64,000 nt of DNA, taken from the NCBI GenBank assembly GCA_963971305.1, contig OZ020303.1, positions 43,078,106-43,142,105 on the forward strand, read 5' to 3'. Source of the stretch: Arcuatula senhousia (Eukaryota > Mollusca > Bivalvia > Mytilida > Mytilidae). The translations under genes were made by a program, and so were the position numbers. The notes under the pieces are model-generated. The model was not told where the DNA came from. It ran no database searches and was given only the letters and a program-made list of their open reading frames with translations. This document shows, piece after piece, positions 46,217 to 56,385 of the stretch. Within the stretch, counting starts at the first letter, position 1. Each line of letters starts with the position of its first letter.

Positions 46217-46804
46217 TTGCAGGGGGATGAAGGACTGAGGGGGATCGGGAGTAGTAAGCTGTGTTGTGCACAACCATCCAGTGAAAAGGGCAATCCCTAT
46301 ATGGAAAAGGACAAAGGCACAGTAGTCAATGAAGTCAAGTCCGATTCCACACTGCCTAACTTAGGTCTCTCCAGCGCTCTGGGCAATAAGTCTTCAGAGC
46401 CGGAGGGTTCTCAGGGTCAGACCAGCACGACCTTGGGGATGGGCTTAAAGTTGGAAATAAAGCTGTTAGATTCCACACAGGGGATGATTACTAGTGGTGG
46501 TGAAAGGACTAGGGGAAACTCATGGGGAGGGTTGGGTCCATTATCGGACCTTCAAAAACTGGCAAAAACAGGCCAGTCTGCAGACAACAATGGTGGGAGG
46601 GGGGGGTGTGAAATGGACAATTGTAGAGGGAATGACGTTGGAGGAATGGTGTACTTGTGGGAAAGAAGAATGGGTCCATTACAAACAGTGGTATTTCCTA
46701 CAAGGAGTAGCCATTTGTGGGAGTCTGTCAGGGTTTTGTTGGGATCCTGGCGGTGCTCCGGCTGTGAATGTTGCATAGAATCACTGACAGGGGAGGGGAA
46801 GTAA
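46217..46804 (+). CDS. Unrecognised frame downstream of gag
   Basis: This is a 195-codon frame in a different phase from gag, starting 62 bases after the gag stop. It is rich in Gly, Ser and Glu and has Cys pairs near its end (CSGCECC), but no protease, RT or integrase motif. The overlapping gag-phase frame 46494-46778 reads TRP/CYS-rich sequence (EEWCTCGKEEWVHYKQW). Which frame, if either, is used is unclear; both may be remnants of lost sequence. Confidence 0.3.
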   Translation: MQGDEGLRGIGSSKLCCAQPSSEKGNPYMEKDKGTVVNEVKSDSTLPNLGLSSALGNKSSEPEGSQGQTSTTLGMGLKLEIKLLDSTQGMITSGGERTRGNSWGGLGPLSDLQKLAKTGQSADNNGGRGGCEMDNCRGNDVGGMVYLWERRMGPLQTVVFPTRSSHLWESVRVLLGSWRCSGCECCIESLTGEGK

Positions 46805-46883
46805 TAGCTGTATTAGTTTCAGTTAGTTAATAGGGGAGAAGCAGGGGGTACATTGGGATGTCTCCGGTCTGTGGCTTGTCCAT

Positions 46884-48150
46884 TATGGCAAGCCGTTTTT
46901 ACATTTATTCCTATTTATAGATATCTCATAAACTTTATAAGATATCTCATATACTTTATAAGATATCTCATAAAGTTTATCAGATATCTTATAAACTTTA
47001 TAAGATATCTTATAAACTTTATGAGATATCTTATAAAAAATAATTAATGAGATATCTCATATACTATATAAGATATCTTATAAACTTTATGAGATATCTT
47101 ATAAATTTTATAAGATATCTTATTTACTTTATAAGATATCTTTAAAAGAAAATGAGATATCTACTAAACACAATGTTATAAGATATCTGATAAAGTTTAT
47201 AAGATATCTCATAATGTTTATAGGATATCTTATAAAGTATATGAGATATCTTATAAATCATTTTTTATAAGATATCTTATAAAGTTTATAAGATATCTTA
47301 TAAAGTTTATCAGATATCTTATAAACTTTATGAGATATCTTATAAAGTATATGAGATATCTTATAAATTTTATGAGATATCTTAAAAGAGGCCTTATAAG
47401 AATATAAGATATCTTATAAAGTTTATAAGATATCTCATATACTTTATAAGATATCTTATTAAATAAATAAGATATCTCATATAAATGGGAGTTTATAAGA
47501 TATCTTATAAAACATATGAGATATCTTATAAAACATATAAGATATCTTATAAAACATATAAGATATCTCATAAAACATATAAGATATCTTATAAAACACA
47601 TAAGATATCTCATAAAGTTTATTAGATATCTTATAAAGATTATGAGATATCTTATATAAAATAATTTATAAGATATCTAATAAAAGTTATAAGATATCTT
47701 ATAAAGTTTATAAGATATCTCGTAAACTTTATGAGATATCTTATAAAAAATAACTTATAAGATATCTCATAAAATATATAAGATATCTTATAAACTTTAT
47801 GAGATATCTTATAAACTTTATAAGATATCTTATTAGTTTTATAAGATATCTTATAAGTTTTATAAGATATCTTATAAATTATTTTATATGAGATATCTAA
47901 TAATCTTTATAAGATATCTTATAAACTTTATGAGATATCTTATATGTTTTATAAGATATCTTATTTGTTTTATAAGATATCTTATATGTTTTATAAGATA
48001 TCTCATATGTTTTATAAGATATCTTATAAACTACCATTTTTATGAGATATCTTATATATTTAATAAGATATCTTATAAAGTATACGAGATATCTTATAAA
48101 TTTTATGAGATATCTTTAAAGAGGAATAAATATAAATATGGCGTGCCATA
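46884..48150. repeat. AGATATCT palindromic array bracketed by an inverted repeat
   Basis: About 55 GATATC sites, by direct count, lie between 46919 and 48117. Most are within AAGATATCTTATAA or TGAGATATCTTATAA and most are about 21 bp apart. Spacers such as AAACTTTA and TAAAGTTT occur in both orientations, so the block is close to self-complementary at every scale. The arms 46884-46912 and 48122-48150 (TATGGCA-GCC...TTTATTCCT) are inverted copies matching at 25 of 29 positions. Outside them TGTCTCCGGT plus GGCTTGTCCAT occurs as a direct repeat (46859 and 48215). Because 21 is divisible by three, every frame on both strands can stay open (RYLINFI-type repeats); I do not regard these as genes. 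Confidence 0.9.
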
Positions 48151-48713
48151 GTCCATGAAGTACCGGGAGGTGTCCTGTGTAGTAGGGGAAGGGGTAACAG
48201 GCGTGTACATGGGCATGTCTCCGGTTTTTGGCTTGTCCATATGACCTTGGAGATGTCCTGTGTGTGGCCTGCAGGTATAAAGGGGTTACTAATAGGGAAA
48301 AGGGATTAAATAATTGGGAACATGGAGTGTCTCCGGTTTGTAGTATCGAGCCCGGAGGCCCTCTGTGTCTTTAGGGGAATACAGGGGTGGGAAACTTGGA
48401 GTGTGTCTCCAGCTTGTCAACCTGGGATCAGCTGGAGACCCTCTGTCTTTGGGGTATGTAAATGGGAAAGCTTTCTCTGGGTAGAATTGCAATGCAACTG
48501 TTGTGGTGAGCACCGGTTCTGGGTCTAGCGGAAGCAGCATTTTGTCTCCGGAGAAACCCTACCGGGGTGACCACCGCTAGAACTGGGCTACAAACTCTGG
48601 TCCCAGCCATCCTGTACAGAAAACTATCCAACTGATTTCATCGATCCATGGTATCCATACCCGCCCAGACGACGGAGTGCCATCTTGACTACCATCCAGG
48701 GGTCCTTTGAGAT
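48151..48713 (+). other. 3' non-coding region of the LTR element
   Basis: It contains three variants of TGTCTCCGGTTT (46859, 48215, 48327). The rest is unassigned. Confidence 0.5.
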
Positions 48714-48727
48714 GAAACAGGGAGGAG
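48714..48727 (+). promoter_or_regulatory. Polypurine tract
   Basis: GAAACAGGGAGGAG directly abuts the 3' LTR. It is the expected primer for plus-strand synthesis; one C interrupts it. Confidence 0.75.
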
Positions 48728-48905
48728 TGTAGTGGTTTGTACCTGGATGACGTCTGACGAGTACCGGAAGTACCCAGGATGCACCAGTTGAAACAGCCTT
48801 CCCCAGACGCAGCAGACGTTCCAGTATCGGACCCTGCCTTCGTCTACAACTACGGCCGTTACAGCCCACTGTGATACTACGAGTGAGTAGGTAAGCATTC
48901 TTACA
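48728..48905 (+). repeat. 3' LTR
   Basis: 178 bp, followed by the TACG duplication at 48906-48909. Same sequence as the 5' LTR by direct reading. Confidence 0.9.
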
Positions 48906-49217
48906 TACGGAACTGAAACTTGTAGTTGCACGATGTATGTAGATTCTGCCGAAGGTTTCGGAATTTTGATAATGCCTCTAGGGGCTGGTCTGCATAGGTA
49001 GCCTAAGGGCACATTCCTTCGTTGTTTAACTTAAAGCTACCATACCTGTTCATTACTATCTCTCCCACTACCAGCAAAAAGTATCATATCAATACATATA
49101 CATTTGATTGTACTAGTAATGCTCATTATAGACATAGTTTATTTTTTTCTATTATTTGCCCTTATACTATCAAACACCAGAAAAGCGCGGGGATATGCAG
49201 AGTGGCTGCTTCGATTA

Positions 49218-51146
49218 GTAAAGAATTAAAATAAAATCGATAGAGAGTTGGTTCGTCTCATATAGTTACTGTTCCTTTTTGATTTTTGGGTTGACTTATT
49301 TTGCCTTGTCTTCAATCTCTTTGTTTAATTTTAGTGATACCCGGTATGACACCTTTACCTTCTTGTTTGTATGGCCTTTTTAGAGAAAATGTCTTCGAAA
49401 AATACTTCCCATCTTCTTGTAAATAAAGATCATAAACGATGACTTCTACTGCAACTTGACGATAACTTCTCCAGTTGGATATATAAGTTGCAGAATAAAA
49501 ATTACAACAAGTTCTAAAAAATTAGTGAATCCTCATGAAGCAGTCACATGACGATAACACCAATATAACGCTTGGACAACGGAGGGAACACACACGGCGT
49601 AGAAGTGCAGAAACAACGCTAAAACAAATGGTGTGACAAACATAAAATAGATACATGTACATACATGGATGGCGAAGGATGCTGTCAAGTCTTATGTGTC
49701 AATCATAACTCGATGAGAATTAGAAGATATAAGATATTAAATTAAAACAAAACTTCATGGGGGGGGGGGGGGGTACCCAGCCCTTTCATATACATGTATT
49801 CGCATGCTTAAAAAAGACACACATTCATATCTTTTAATGCATTTAAAATTACATAGAATGTGCTACCAAATGAGGACAAAACGTGCGGCCACTCTTTTTC
49901 TATTGATATATGACATTTTGTGTAACCTTATCATATGTGCAACATCTGAAATTTCAACCCTTTTCACATATTGGACACCCCAAAAAGTTGACCCTTGCAC
50001 ATATGTACCTACCTTTATAATGGAAGTTACACCCCCCCCCCCCGGGAGAAAAAAAAACTAGAAGTTGTGCATTTCTAAGAGATCTAGCTGTCAGTTCCGT
50101 TCAACAACAATGACAGCAACAACAACAACAACAACAAAGAAAAAAAGAAGAAAATAAAAAATAAAAAGAAACCATATTTTAACTACATAATTGCGACCTC
50201 ATGTTCCTTTTGTCACCTGCATCTATTTATGTCTTGTCAAAGTCAATCACAGATCTTGAATGAAGGCTCAACGCCAACGTGAAAGTTACAATACAAGGTG
50301 CTTTTTGTTAGATCAAGGTAAAACACACGATGATTCACTTTTTTAATTGTTAGTGACATATGTCATGTATGTTTAAAATTGCAATAAAACTTAAATATCG
50401 AGCCGGTATGTCTGTCATTCTATATATGTACGAATAACAAATTAGTTTAGCATTTTTTTTCAGTTTGTTATCACTATTGTTTTATGAAACATATTTTAAA
50501 AACTATTAAACAATTGTTTTTAAAAGAAATGCGTATGACGCGCGTTTCGATTGTAAAACATTCAAACCAAAAGCTGAATGACCGAATTAAACAGGAATCT
50601 CAAAAGCATAATGTTAAAAGCCAAAGTAACGAAAAGTCCGTTAAAGTTAATCTAAGACTAAATTGTCTGCAGTAGACTTTTCAAGAAAAGTTAAGACCAA
50701 ATGCTGAATGACCGAATTAAACAGGAATATCAAAAGCACAATGTTAGAAACCAAAGTAACGAAAAGTCCGTTAAAGTCAATCTAAGACTAACTCCGGAGT
50801 TACAATATTTAAAGGGTTTAAACAATAAAGAATTTTCACCTGAAATGCAATGACTGATGTGTCATCGACACAAAGGTGATATATCATTTCTGCATATACT
50901 CCAACTGTCGTGTTTTATCTGCAAGAACAAAGTGATTTTTAATTTTATTGTAAACTAGTTTGACAATTTCCAGATATTTTTATTTTGTATGAGCAACCCA
51001 CTTATTCATTTGATTTCTTCGGTTTTTTGCTTTCATGGATTAAAATTATATTTAGAAATTTTTGTCTTGAAGTATTTTGAATTGAAATCCCTAAATTGAA
51101 TCTGGATTAGTGAACCATAGGCTTTGAGATTCAACACAACAAACCA
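49218..51146. other. No gene; one 95-bp direct repeat and homopolymer runs
   Basis: GCTGAATGACCGAATTAAAC starts near 50572 and again near 50704. The homologous stretch is about 95 bp (to AATCTAAGACTAA) at a period of 132. G and C runs occur near 49760 and 50032, and (CAA)n near 50110. It includes the downstream flank of the TIR gene. Confidence 0.55.
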
Positions 51147-51169
51147 TTTATTTCTACATATATTTTATT
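51147..51169 (-). terminator. Candidate poly(A) signals of the EGF-TIR gene
   Basis: Two AATAAA hexamers on the - strand (51152-51147 and 51169-51164) lie about 190-215 bases after the stop codon. Confidence 0.5.
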
Positions 51170-51360
51170 ATCATTATTTAATACATAAAAAAGAAAAAAA
51201 AATACTAATATCAAAACTATTTTTCAGATATAAAGTTCCAAAAGTCTTCAGCACTAAATCCTGAGGACATTAAATTAAAGGACGGACATAGAACATACAA
51301 CAAAAGTACAAGATACACTATTAAGATCTATGAAAACAAACAACACCCGCATCTAATTCT

Positions 51361-52115
51361 TCAACAGGTTGCAGAATCTGGGTCAATCAGTTCTAAGTAA
51401 GTATCGATGTTTGATTTATATTTTGATGATGATTCCTCATTTTTATTCATATCATATAAATCATCTGATATTTTCAAAACGATGTCACCCGTATTGATTG
51501 GTTCTGAACATTTATAGTCTTTATTACTTTTGAATTGTTCAGAAGGGAGGTAATTGTCTTTATTTGTTTGAGAAGGGACATAACCGTTGCTTTGCTCCTT
51601 AAAGGTCTGGGATGGGAGACAACTGCTATTTTTCTCTTTATATGTGTCAGATGATTTTTCAGTTTCACTAGGCATAACTGAGACACCATCTAATGAGACC
51701 GATGAAGATGAATTATTCACTAAAGGTATTTCTGAAATTTGTGAACAAAAATTATAGCTCGAGGGACTACTGCTGCTAGACATTGCTTTTCGACGTTCTT
51801 CTACGTCTTTTTTCTTTGGCATCGACAAAACTAACTTTTTCCAAAATTTCTGAATTTTCAAGCTGTCCTCTTCCTTTGGCCATTCTAAATATGTGACCGA
51901 GTGAATAATTTGTTCCAAGTTTGGGTCAAGTTCTTCCTTCAATGGCGAAATGTCTTCTAACACCAATGGGATGATCCGGTGGCGTCTTTTTAACATTTCT
52001 GTTTGTGCCATCTGGTATTCAAATTTTGTAAATTCGCTTTGAACATATCTTGGTGTCAATAGAATTATGGTTCTTCTACTTCCCTGAACTGCTCGTATAA
52101 TGTTATTAGAAATAG
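51361..52115 (-). CDS. EGF-TIR exon 4 (TIR C-terminal part and tail)
   Basis: The acceptor is TTCTATTTACAG. It begins by completing a Thr codon, then ISNNIIRAVQGSRRTIILLT, box 3 FWKKL and the tail to TGA/TAA-type stop at 51361. Confidence 0.85.
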
Positions 52116-55100
52116 CTGTAAATAGAAATAATTAACTTGCTTGATTTCACAAGAGAGTGGGATTAGTGCAAACATATGTGGTAAGTATAAATGTCAACAC
52201 ATCTTAAACTGCATACTTAATCCTGTTGATTCTAAGGACCTTAATTTGTTGCTAGTTTGTGCATTAGTTTTACTTTGTATGCAATAGGTGTTCAATTATG
52301 ATTAAGATATTTTTGGTGGTATGTTCTGTTTTTCATGGTTTACCCCAAGGCCTAAAAGTTCGTCAAGAACAACCTCTTATGTGTTTCCGTGTTTAACATG
52401 TTGTCTGTTTTTGTCCCGTTCTTGTTGGTGTTTACTGGTTTTGTCTCTGCCCTTTCGGACTTTTGACATTCGGATACCCCATTGGTACCTCTGCTTCTTA
52501 AACCTTACTTATCCACTAAATTATGAGCAATTACTTACTATCCCCTGGTATAAAATCTCTAAAATGCAGACAAAGTTTGAATCCCATCTCTACTTCAAGT
52601 TTGGAGTACAACTGCTTTAACACAAACGCCTCATCTTTTTCGTCACACTTGTATGATATAAAGGCGTCCCATTCTCGTTCATCTGTAAGGTAAAGAGCAA
52701 TTAAAAATTGGGGAGGAATTGACATGGTTGTGCACAAATAAAAAGTTGAGAATCATGACTGAAGCACAAGAAAATATGAACATGCTAAGTTACTTCAATA
52801 ATGTTTCTACTTGCCAGTGTGAATCAATCAAGAGTGCATTTGTTTCTAACACAAACAGTACAAACGGATACGCGCGTAGACAAGTTTCACATTTGTTTCT
52901 ACTAATAACCTCCCAGCGCTGACAGCGTTTGTACAAACGATGCAATCGCTAAAGACCATGTTCACTGCGTTTGTCGCTTGCGTTTGTAGCTCAACGCTAC
53001 ATTTATTTCTAAATTTTTTGCCTAGCACATGTTAATTTCCTCTTTTAATGAAAATTTTTGTTTACATTCATTGAGGTTAGACAAGTTCAACAAAGGTTAC
53101 AAAGGTTAAGCAAACGCTGTATTTGTTTCTCATGAGTAAGCGTTTGACAAACCCATCACAAACGCTGCCCAGCGCTGACAAAATTGATGTTAGAAATAAA
53201 TGCACTCCAAGTTTTTTGTTTAAATGTACAAACAACTTGCTATATATGCTTATCATTACTATTATTGTTGTTATCAAAGTGCCATTTTGTACTCTAAGAA
53301 TTTTTATTTTACAAAATGTAAATAATTTTTTATGTACAAAAGTACATCATTGTTGTTCATGTTAGCATTATTATAAACGCGAAAAATGTAACTGGCAATT
53401 TTTTAAATTATTGAATTATTTCAATACTTTAAAATATTTGGATTCAAACATTTAAAGGCAATTAAGTTGTTTATCATTAAGTGTTAATTAAGTGTTTCAT
53501 GCCATTTACGTTACATCTTATATATTGGGCTATTTTTTTATTTACGTATATAGTAAATTTTATTACCATAAAGATCAAAAACAAAATAAATTTACCATAT
53601 TTTCATTACATATTGCTATATCATATAGGTAAAGGTTAATAAAATGTTTCCTGTAATTATGACATATATATATTTATGTCTTACATAAAATTATTGGTTG
53701 TTTTATTTTTTGTGAGTATTTTTGTCAACATTTTGTACATTTATTCTTCTTCTTTTTGATTCTCAATAACAAATAATAAGAGACCTATCATTTAACTTAC
53801 AGGAGCCCTGTTATTTTTCCCTAATTAATATTTTGAATTTAATTTTTCAGAAAAAAATATTCTAGTAGCAGATGTTAAGAAAACAAATTCTGTTGTAGGA
53901 TTTCTAATGCTAATAATGAAAAAAATCTGTCTTGAAGGCTTTAAAAATGTTTCGAGCACAACCAAAAACCAAGGCCCCCCCTTCAAGTTAAATGCTCCGT
54001 CCCTTAGATTTAAGCCTTTTTTGCGAGGTCGTGATGTTAATTGATATTCAGTTATTTTGTGTTTCCATGTTTTACATGTTGTCTGTTTTTGTCCCGTTCT
54101 TGTTGGTGTTTACTGGTTTTGTCTCTGCCCCTTCTGACTTTTGACATTCGGATACCCCATTGGTACCTCTGCTTCTTTCAGGTATAGCAAACATACCATT
54201 GTCTTCATATCTTTGGAAATAATGGACTATTTTCATAATGAGTATCACCCTGTTTCTCCACATCCAATATGGCAGTACAACTAAGGCTAATATTAAAATA
54301 ACCATTAATCCTAGACAGGCACCAACAACATACCAATACCATATCTCCTCTTCTGGACCTTTTAAAATAAAAAACCTTTTAGTTTATGTAAAAGTATTAC
54401 ATTAGTGAATTTGTTCTCTTCAATTTTTTTATTATTATTTGCATTTTGATATATCGAACCATCTAAACAAAAATTATTCAAGTTCACATCCTCCAGTTTT
54501 TGGTTACACATATTATGTTTTCAAATATAAAGTTTCTCTGTTTTCATGAGGAGATCATAGACATTTTTTCTAAAATTCAACCACAAAAGTCCAATTACCA
54601 TTAAGTTTATAAGATGAAAAAAGACCATCAGTTATTTGGTACAAAAATACGATTTTTATAGTTTTTGAACATTTGTAGATTTCAAGATATTAAGCTTTGT
54701 CATCTATAAGTACTAAACTATCCTCATGATCATTTTGTGGTTAAAATATGATATTATCAATATACATGTAGTTTAATGACGTATATTGCGGGGTATTTAA
54801 ATAGATTTCGGTATATTTTCTCTTTGTTCGTGATCCGCTCCTTCTCTGGTCAAAAATAATAACAAGACATATGATATTGTCACAAAAGGTTTAGGTCAAC
54901 AAAAGTATTGACATGGAAATAGGTATAACACCAAAAGGGGATTTTAGTCATGACTCATATCAATGCATTAAGCTTAAGTATAACATTTATGTATATTGAC
55001 TTCAACTGGCTACCGATTATTATCACACAAAGTAAATGGGTGCAGGTCATACCTTTCTTTTTGTTTTCGCAGTATTCTCCTTCATAGTTGTAATGACAAT

Positions 55101-56385
55101 TGCAAAACTCATCCCCAGTACTGTTTCTCTTGCACAAACCACCGTTTTGACAAATTCTACAACATTTGGATTCACACATGGGCCCGGTAGCTCCAGGGTC
55201 ACACGAACACTGCATTTTATTTACCCCTGAAGTGTCATTATGCAGCTTACACGTTCCATATTTACAAGGAATCCCAAAACAATATGATTCCTCATAGCTA
55301 TAGTTTGCTGAACATGCATGGCCGTCAGGGAAAGTTCCATTAATGGGGCCGATCGTAGTCGTAGTAACAGGGTCATCATCGATTTCGTCAATAATATTAA
55401 CTTCTGCTGTTGTTGTCTGTGTTCTATTGTTACATTCAGTTTGTCCATTGATGAATGTACAGTCGCCCGGACATTGTTTTGGACAGTCGGGAACACTGCA
55501 GAACATGCCGCTCCAAAACTCATCACAGACGCAATAAAAACGAATGCTTTCTTTCTTACAATAACCATGATCACATACAAAGAATCCTGTGCATGTCCTC
55601 TGTTCTAATGACCAGCCTACTGAAGCTGTGGTTGCTGGTTTAGTGGTTCTTACAGTCGATGTGTCTGTTATTAATTCAGATGAAAATAAACAATTAATTT
55701 CACCGCCAGTTAGTTCACAACCTGTCGAGCAGTTTTCACTTCCACAGTCTAGATCTTGACACAAAGTTCCTCTCCAGTTTTTATCACAGATACAAGAAAA
55801 TGTACTGGCATCACAATAGCCATGCATGCAGATTTTAGCTCCCCCTAAGCATGATCTTTCAGCAATGCTTCGTAATGAAGAGGATGTAGTTAATGAAGAA
55901 TCAGTTGTTGTTTCTTGTTTCAGCATTGCAGGGGTAACGGTTGCAGGCAAATGTGTTGATTCAATACACGAAAGAGTGTTTCCCGCGAGCTCACATTGAT
56001 CAATACATGGAACTGGACAGTCTAACTTTTCACACATGGCTCCTTTCCAATTCTGATCACAAGAGCATTTCATTCCATTTAAACAGAACCCATGAACACA
56101 AGTCAGCATCCCAAACAGACACGTTCGACTAGATATTGGTCTAAGAGTAGACGGTAATGCTATTGTTGATGTCTGATCATTTATTTTATTTTTCACTTCA
56201 TATTCGCAATGATTTCCAGAAAAATTATCATCGCACATGCAGCTGAAAGAACAATTTTCGCTAACTTTACACGTCCCATTATTTTTACAATAGTCATTTT
56301 GGCACACAGAACATTGTCCTTTAACGCTACCGATGAAATACAACGTAAATGCCAGAAATGTCAGAATTTGTATTTGTTGCCACAT
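51361..56385 (-). CDS. EGF-repeat transmembrane receptor with cytoplasmic TIR domain (4 exons)
   Basis: Joining 56385-55053, 54358-54197, 52682-52539 and 52115-51361 gives 2394 bases, 797 residues plus stop. All junctions are GT-AG with strong donors (GTATGA, GTATGT, GTAAGT) and all introns are phase 1. Residues 1-23 are a signal peptide. Six EGF-like domains follow (to about 444), spaced by Thr/Ser-rich linkers likely to be O-glycosylated. Residues about 454-478 are the membrane span (VVGACLGLMVILILALVVLPYW). Residues about 499-645 are a TIR domain with box 1 WDAFISYK, box 2 LHFRDFIPGDT and box 3 FW at 637-638. A polar tail of about 150 residues ends the protein and carries three PSQ/PSE-F/TK-like repeats. 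TIR boxes of this kind recruit adaptors such as MyD88 in Toll receptors. With EGF repeats in place of leucine-rich repeats, the ligand is unknown. Bivalves are known to carry expanded non-canonical TIR proteins. The frame is intact, so I judge it functional; 5' untranslated exons cannot be excluded. Confidence 0.85.
52365..52505 (+). repeat. Retroelement 3' tail in intron 3
   Basis: GTTTACTGGTTTTGTCTCTG then CCCATTGGTACCTCTGCTTC matches 54050-54182 and 6802-6875. It is antisense to the receptor gene and 5'-truncated. Confidence 0.75.
52539..52682 (-). CDS. EGF-TIR exon 3 (TIR boxes 1 and 2)
   Basis: The acceptor is CTTTACCTTACAG. It encodes EREWDAFISYK to LHFRDFIPGD, and the donor GTAAGT splits the next codon. 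Confidence 0.85.
52832..53208. mobile_element. MITE in intron 2 of the EGF-TIR gene
   Basis: Terminal inverted repeats GAGTGCATTTGTTTCTAACA and the complement of TGTTAGAAATAAATGCACTC bound 377 bp. CAA occurs on both sides (52829-52831 and 53209-53211) as a possible 3-bp target duplication. The interior has several CAAACGCTG/CAGCGTTTG inverted motifs. It is non-coding. Confidence 0.75.
54050..54182 (+). repeat. Retroelement 3' tail in intron 2
   Basis: This is a second copy of the tail at 52365-52505 in the same orientation, ending at CTCTGCTTC just downstream of the exon 2 donor. Confidence 0.75.
54197..54358 (-). CDS. EGF-TIR exon 2 (membrane span)
   Basis: The acceptor is TTTTAAAAG and the donor GTATGT. 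It encodes a short acidic stalk (PEEEIWYWY), the hydrophobic span and the basic stop-transfer WRNRVILIMK. The downstream dispersed repeat at 54182 begins 14 bases after the donor. Confidence 0.8.
55053..56385 (-). CDS. EGF-TIR exon 1
   Basis: This exon holds the signal peptide MWQQIQILTFLAFTLYFIG, six EGF-like domains and the Thr-rich linkers. It ends AAAG before GTATGA. Read-through would add a short, implausible tail. Confidence 0.85.

Larger units (their letters stand above)
43592..48905 (+). mobile_element. Complete non-autonomous LTR retroelement, Gag only
   Basis: The element is 5314 bp. It is bounded by two 178-bp LTRs (43592-43769 and 48728-48905) that begin TGTAGTGG and end TTCTTACA, and I read them as identical. 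It has a candidate primer-binding site, a polypurine tract, a gag gene (44469-46154) and no protease, reverse transcriptase, RNase H or integrase. The place of pol is taken by a short unrecognised frame and a 1.2-kb palindromic array. Its GC content is visibly higher than the host DNA up to 46800. Gag-only LTR elements are known in plants as TR-GAGs; reverse transcriptase would have to come from a relative. The LTR length is close to that of the bivalve Steamer element as I recall it, but without pol the relationship cannot be judged. Confidence 0.85.
42500..49217 (+). mobile_element. CCCCGCGC-family tandem-core element, split by LTR element
   Basis: The head CTCCCCGCGCTAGCG pairs with GCGGGGG in a hairpin, followed by an ACGTACGTATGTATG simple repeat. 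About seven cores of 150-200 bp follow, each with GGAATTTTGATAATGCCCC and AGGGGCTGG (42679, 42834, 43035, 43193, 43343, 43497 and, after the insertion, 48960). It closes with AGCGCGGGGA (49184-49193), the inverted head, and a small GCAG/CTGC hairpin. The LTR element at 43592-48905 interrupts the sixth or seventh core. Confidence 0.75.

Noticed and set aside
47251..47613. 120-codon frame (-) and 87-codon frame at 47888 (+) encoding RYLIxFI repeats
   Set aside because: The 21-bp period keeps all frames open on both strands. The repetition lies in the DNA and no start context or signal supports translation.
46884..48150. CRISPR-like array
   Set aside because: Repeats and spacers are both AT-rich and self-complementary, spacers are not unique, and the organism is eukaryotic.
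54072..54196. Extension of the receptor reading frame past exon 2
   Set aside because: The extra residues translate a dispersed repeat, and a strong GTATGT donor precedes it; the spliced frame leads into a complete TIR domain.
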